Of a stretch of 6,306 nt of DNA, positions 5,678 to 6,306 are shown one piece after another. The position numbers and the translations under genes were made by a program. The stretch is from Anaerolineales bacterium (GTDB lineage: Bacteria > Chloroflexota > Anaerolineae > Anaerolineales > Villigracilaceae), in the NCBI GenBank assembly GCA_028689195.1, contig JAQTWR010000166.1, forward strand, positions 1 to 6,306. The letters run 5' to 3'. How positions within the stretch are numbered: the stretch's first letter is position 1; the number at the start of each line of letters is the position of its first letter. The notes below the pieces were generated by a model. That model was given only the letters and a program-made list of their open reading frames with translations, did no database searches and was not told the origin of the DNA.

Positions 5678-5800
5678 AGGAGTGTCTAAAAGGATGGGCT
5701 TTCTTTAACGCGAAGGCGCAAAGACGCAAAGCCTCAAAGGTTTCTTTGCGTCTTTGCGCCTTCGTGACTTTGTGTTTAGCCCACAAAGTTAGACACTCTC
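5678..5800. mobile_element. MITE-like palindromic element with possible 8-bp target-site duplication
   Basis: The element has nested inverted repeats. The outer ends GAGTGTCTAA (5680-5689) and TTAGACACTC (5789-5798) are perfect complements. TGGGCT (5695-5700) pairs with AGCCCA (5778-5783). The central 21-bp arms (5711-5731 and 5744-5764), made of CGAAGG and CGCAAAG words, are perfect complements around a 12-nt loop. The direct repeat AAATAAAT stands at 5670-5677 and 5801-5808, symmetric about the ends, as a target-site duplication would. There is no coding capacity, so movement would need a transposase supplied elsewhere. Transcribed RNA would fold into a long hairpin. Alternatives are a REP-like palindrome or a strong terminator; the low complexity of the flanking repeat weakens the duplication claim. 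Confidence 0.55.
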
Positions 5801-5807
5801 AAATAAA

Positions 5808-5877
5808 TTTGGGACGCTGATTTTCGCCGAGACAAAACAAAAAAATCTGCGTTTTCAGCGTTTATCAGCGTCCCAAA
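5808..5877. repeat. Second palindromic repeat abutting the MITE-like element
   Basis: TTTGGGACGCTGA (5808-5820) is perfectly complementary to TCAGCGTCCCAAA (5865-5877), with a 44-nt interior. CGC (5825-5827) and GCG (5858-5860) can pair further inside. The interior carries ATCTGCG and CAGCG words and shares GATTTTCGCCGA with the decayed repeat at 2771-2824. Followed by AAATAAAA rather than T residues, it is not a + strand terminator. It lies 39 nt upstream of the cinA-like start. Confidence 0.6.
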
Positions 5878-5916
5878 AATAAAAGCGTCAGGCGCTGGAA
5901 TTATTCGAGACATAAA

Positions 5917-6306
5917 ATGACGTCGGCAGAAATCATCACCATTGGAACGGAAATATTACTCGGCGAGATCGTGGATACCAACACGCGCCATATCGCGCGC
6001 AACTTTCGCGGGTTGGGCATAGACTTATACCGCACTATCACCATCGGCGATAACGTCGAGCGCATTGCAAGCGCCATCCGCGACTCGATGCAGCGCGCCG
6101 ACATTGTCATCACCACCGGCGGGCTGGGACCCACCGTCGACGACCCCACGCGCGCAGCGGTGGCAAAAGCGTTGGGCGTCGAGACGGAATTCCGCGAAGA
6201 CTTATGGGAACAGGTCGTTGCCGTCATTGCGCGATATGGGCGCGCGCCGTCCGAAAATCAAAGACAGCAGGCGTATGTTCCGCAGGGCGCAAGTGGCGTG
6301 AAAAAA
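5917..6306 (+). CDS. cinA: CinA-like protein, N-terminal molybdopterin-binding-like domain (3' truncated by window)
   Basis: The first 130 codons are visible; the frame is open to the last base with no stop. Residues 4-24 read as the classic CinA opening, with IGTEILLGEIVDTN around 9-22 and then TRHIA, followed by GDNVERI near 44-50. TTGGLGPTVDDPTR (66-79) is the conserved loop of the MoaB/MogA-like (MoCF_biosynth) domain, and NQRQQAYVPQGA near the end is also typical. The full family protein has about 410-430 residues with a C-terminal nicotinamide-nucleotide amidase domain, which is outside the window, so it is not known whether this gene encodes both domains. CinA proteins act in the cytoplasm in pyridine-nucleotide salvage (ADP-ribose pyrophosphatase and NMN deamidase activities) and were named for competence inducibility. 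The ATG has a weak GAGA ribosome site 6 nt upstream. It is unlikely to be linked functionally to the transporter genes. Confidence 0.93.
   Translation, partial: MTSAEIITIGTEILLGEIVDTNTRHIARNFRGLGIDLYRTITIGDNVERIASAIRDSMQRADIVITTGGLGPTVDDPTRAAVAKALGVETEFREDLWEQVVAVIARYGRAPSENQRQQAYVPQGASGVKK

Larger units (their letters stand above)
5598..5916. other. 319-base intergenic spacer filled with palindromes
   Basis: The spacer lies between the FAD-enzyme stop and the cinA-like start. It contains, in order, an AT-rich hairpin (5606-5642), a 123-bp MITE-like element (5678-5800) with flanking AAATAAAT repeats, and a second palindrome (5808-5877). A 22-codon frame starting at 5611 is discussed under findings. 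No convincing promoter for the cinA-like gene was identified. Confidence 0.7.

Overview
The window looks like bacterial chromosomal DNA of moderate GC. It carries one transport-and-catabolism neighbourhood for an amino acid or amino-acid-like compound, followed by the start of an unrelated housekeeping gene. All six genes are on the + strand. The solute-binding protein is a lipoprotein, the intergenic spacers hold palindromic repeats rich in CGCAAAG and CAGCGT words, and the protein style resembles Chloroflexota (Anaerolineae-like). That assignment is inference from style; no marker gene in the window proves it.

Layout. Positions 2-820 hold the 3' part of livG and 827-1540 hold livF, the two ATPases of a branched-chain/polar amino-acid (HAAT) ABC importer. 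The permeases livH and livM presumably lie to the left. A strong hairpin (1559-1592) closes this unit. Positions 1615-2604 encode an NAD(P)-dependent enzyme of the ornithine cyclodeaminase/mu-crystallin family. Positions 2605-3073 are a 469-base AT-rich spacer with a degenerate palindromic repeat, a good sigma70-like promoter candidate, and a leader with an inverted repeat. Positions 3074-4333 encode a lipoprotein solute-binding protein of the LivJ/LivK type. A short repeat and a perfect 15-bp hairpin (4382-4420) precede an FAD-dependent amine/amino-acid oxidoreductase (4443-5597, SoxB/DAO type). Positions 5598-5916 are a spacer with a hairpin, a MITE-like element (5678-5800) flanked by 8-bp direct repeats, and a second palindrome. 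Positions 5917-6306 are the 5' part of a cinA-like gene.

Working model (inference): the lipoprotein captures an amino acid or N-substituted amino acid and the LivG/LivF-powered transporter imports it. The FAD enzyme oxidises the C-N bond to an imine, and the cyclodeaminase-family protein, which lacks the catalytic Asp of true ornithine cyclodeaminase by motif comparison, reduces or forms a ketimine. Proline/hydroxyproline-type or N-methyl amino acids are possible substrates, but the sequence does not fix one. Both enzyme genes begin 22-24 nt after a perfect hairpin, which suggests differential expression relative to the transporter genes.

No RNA genes, CRISPR arrays or intact transposase genes were seen. 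No clearly new multi-gene system is evident. The most unusual material is in the spacers.
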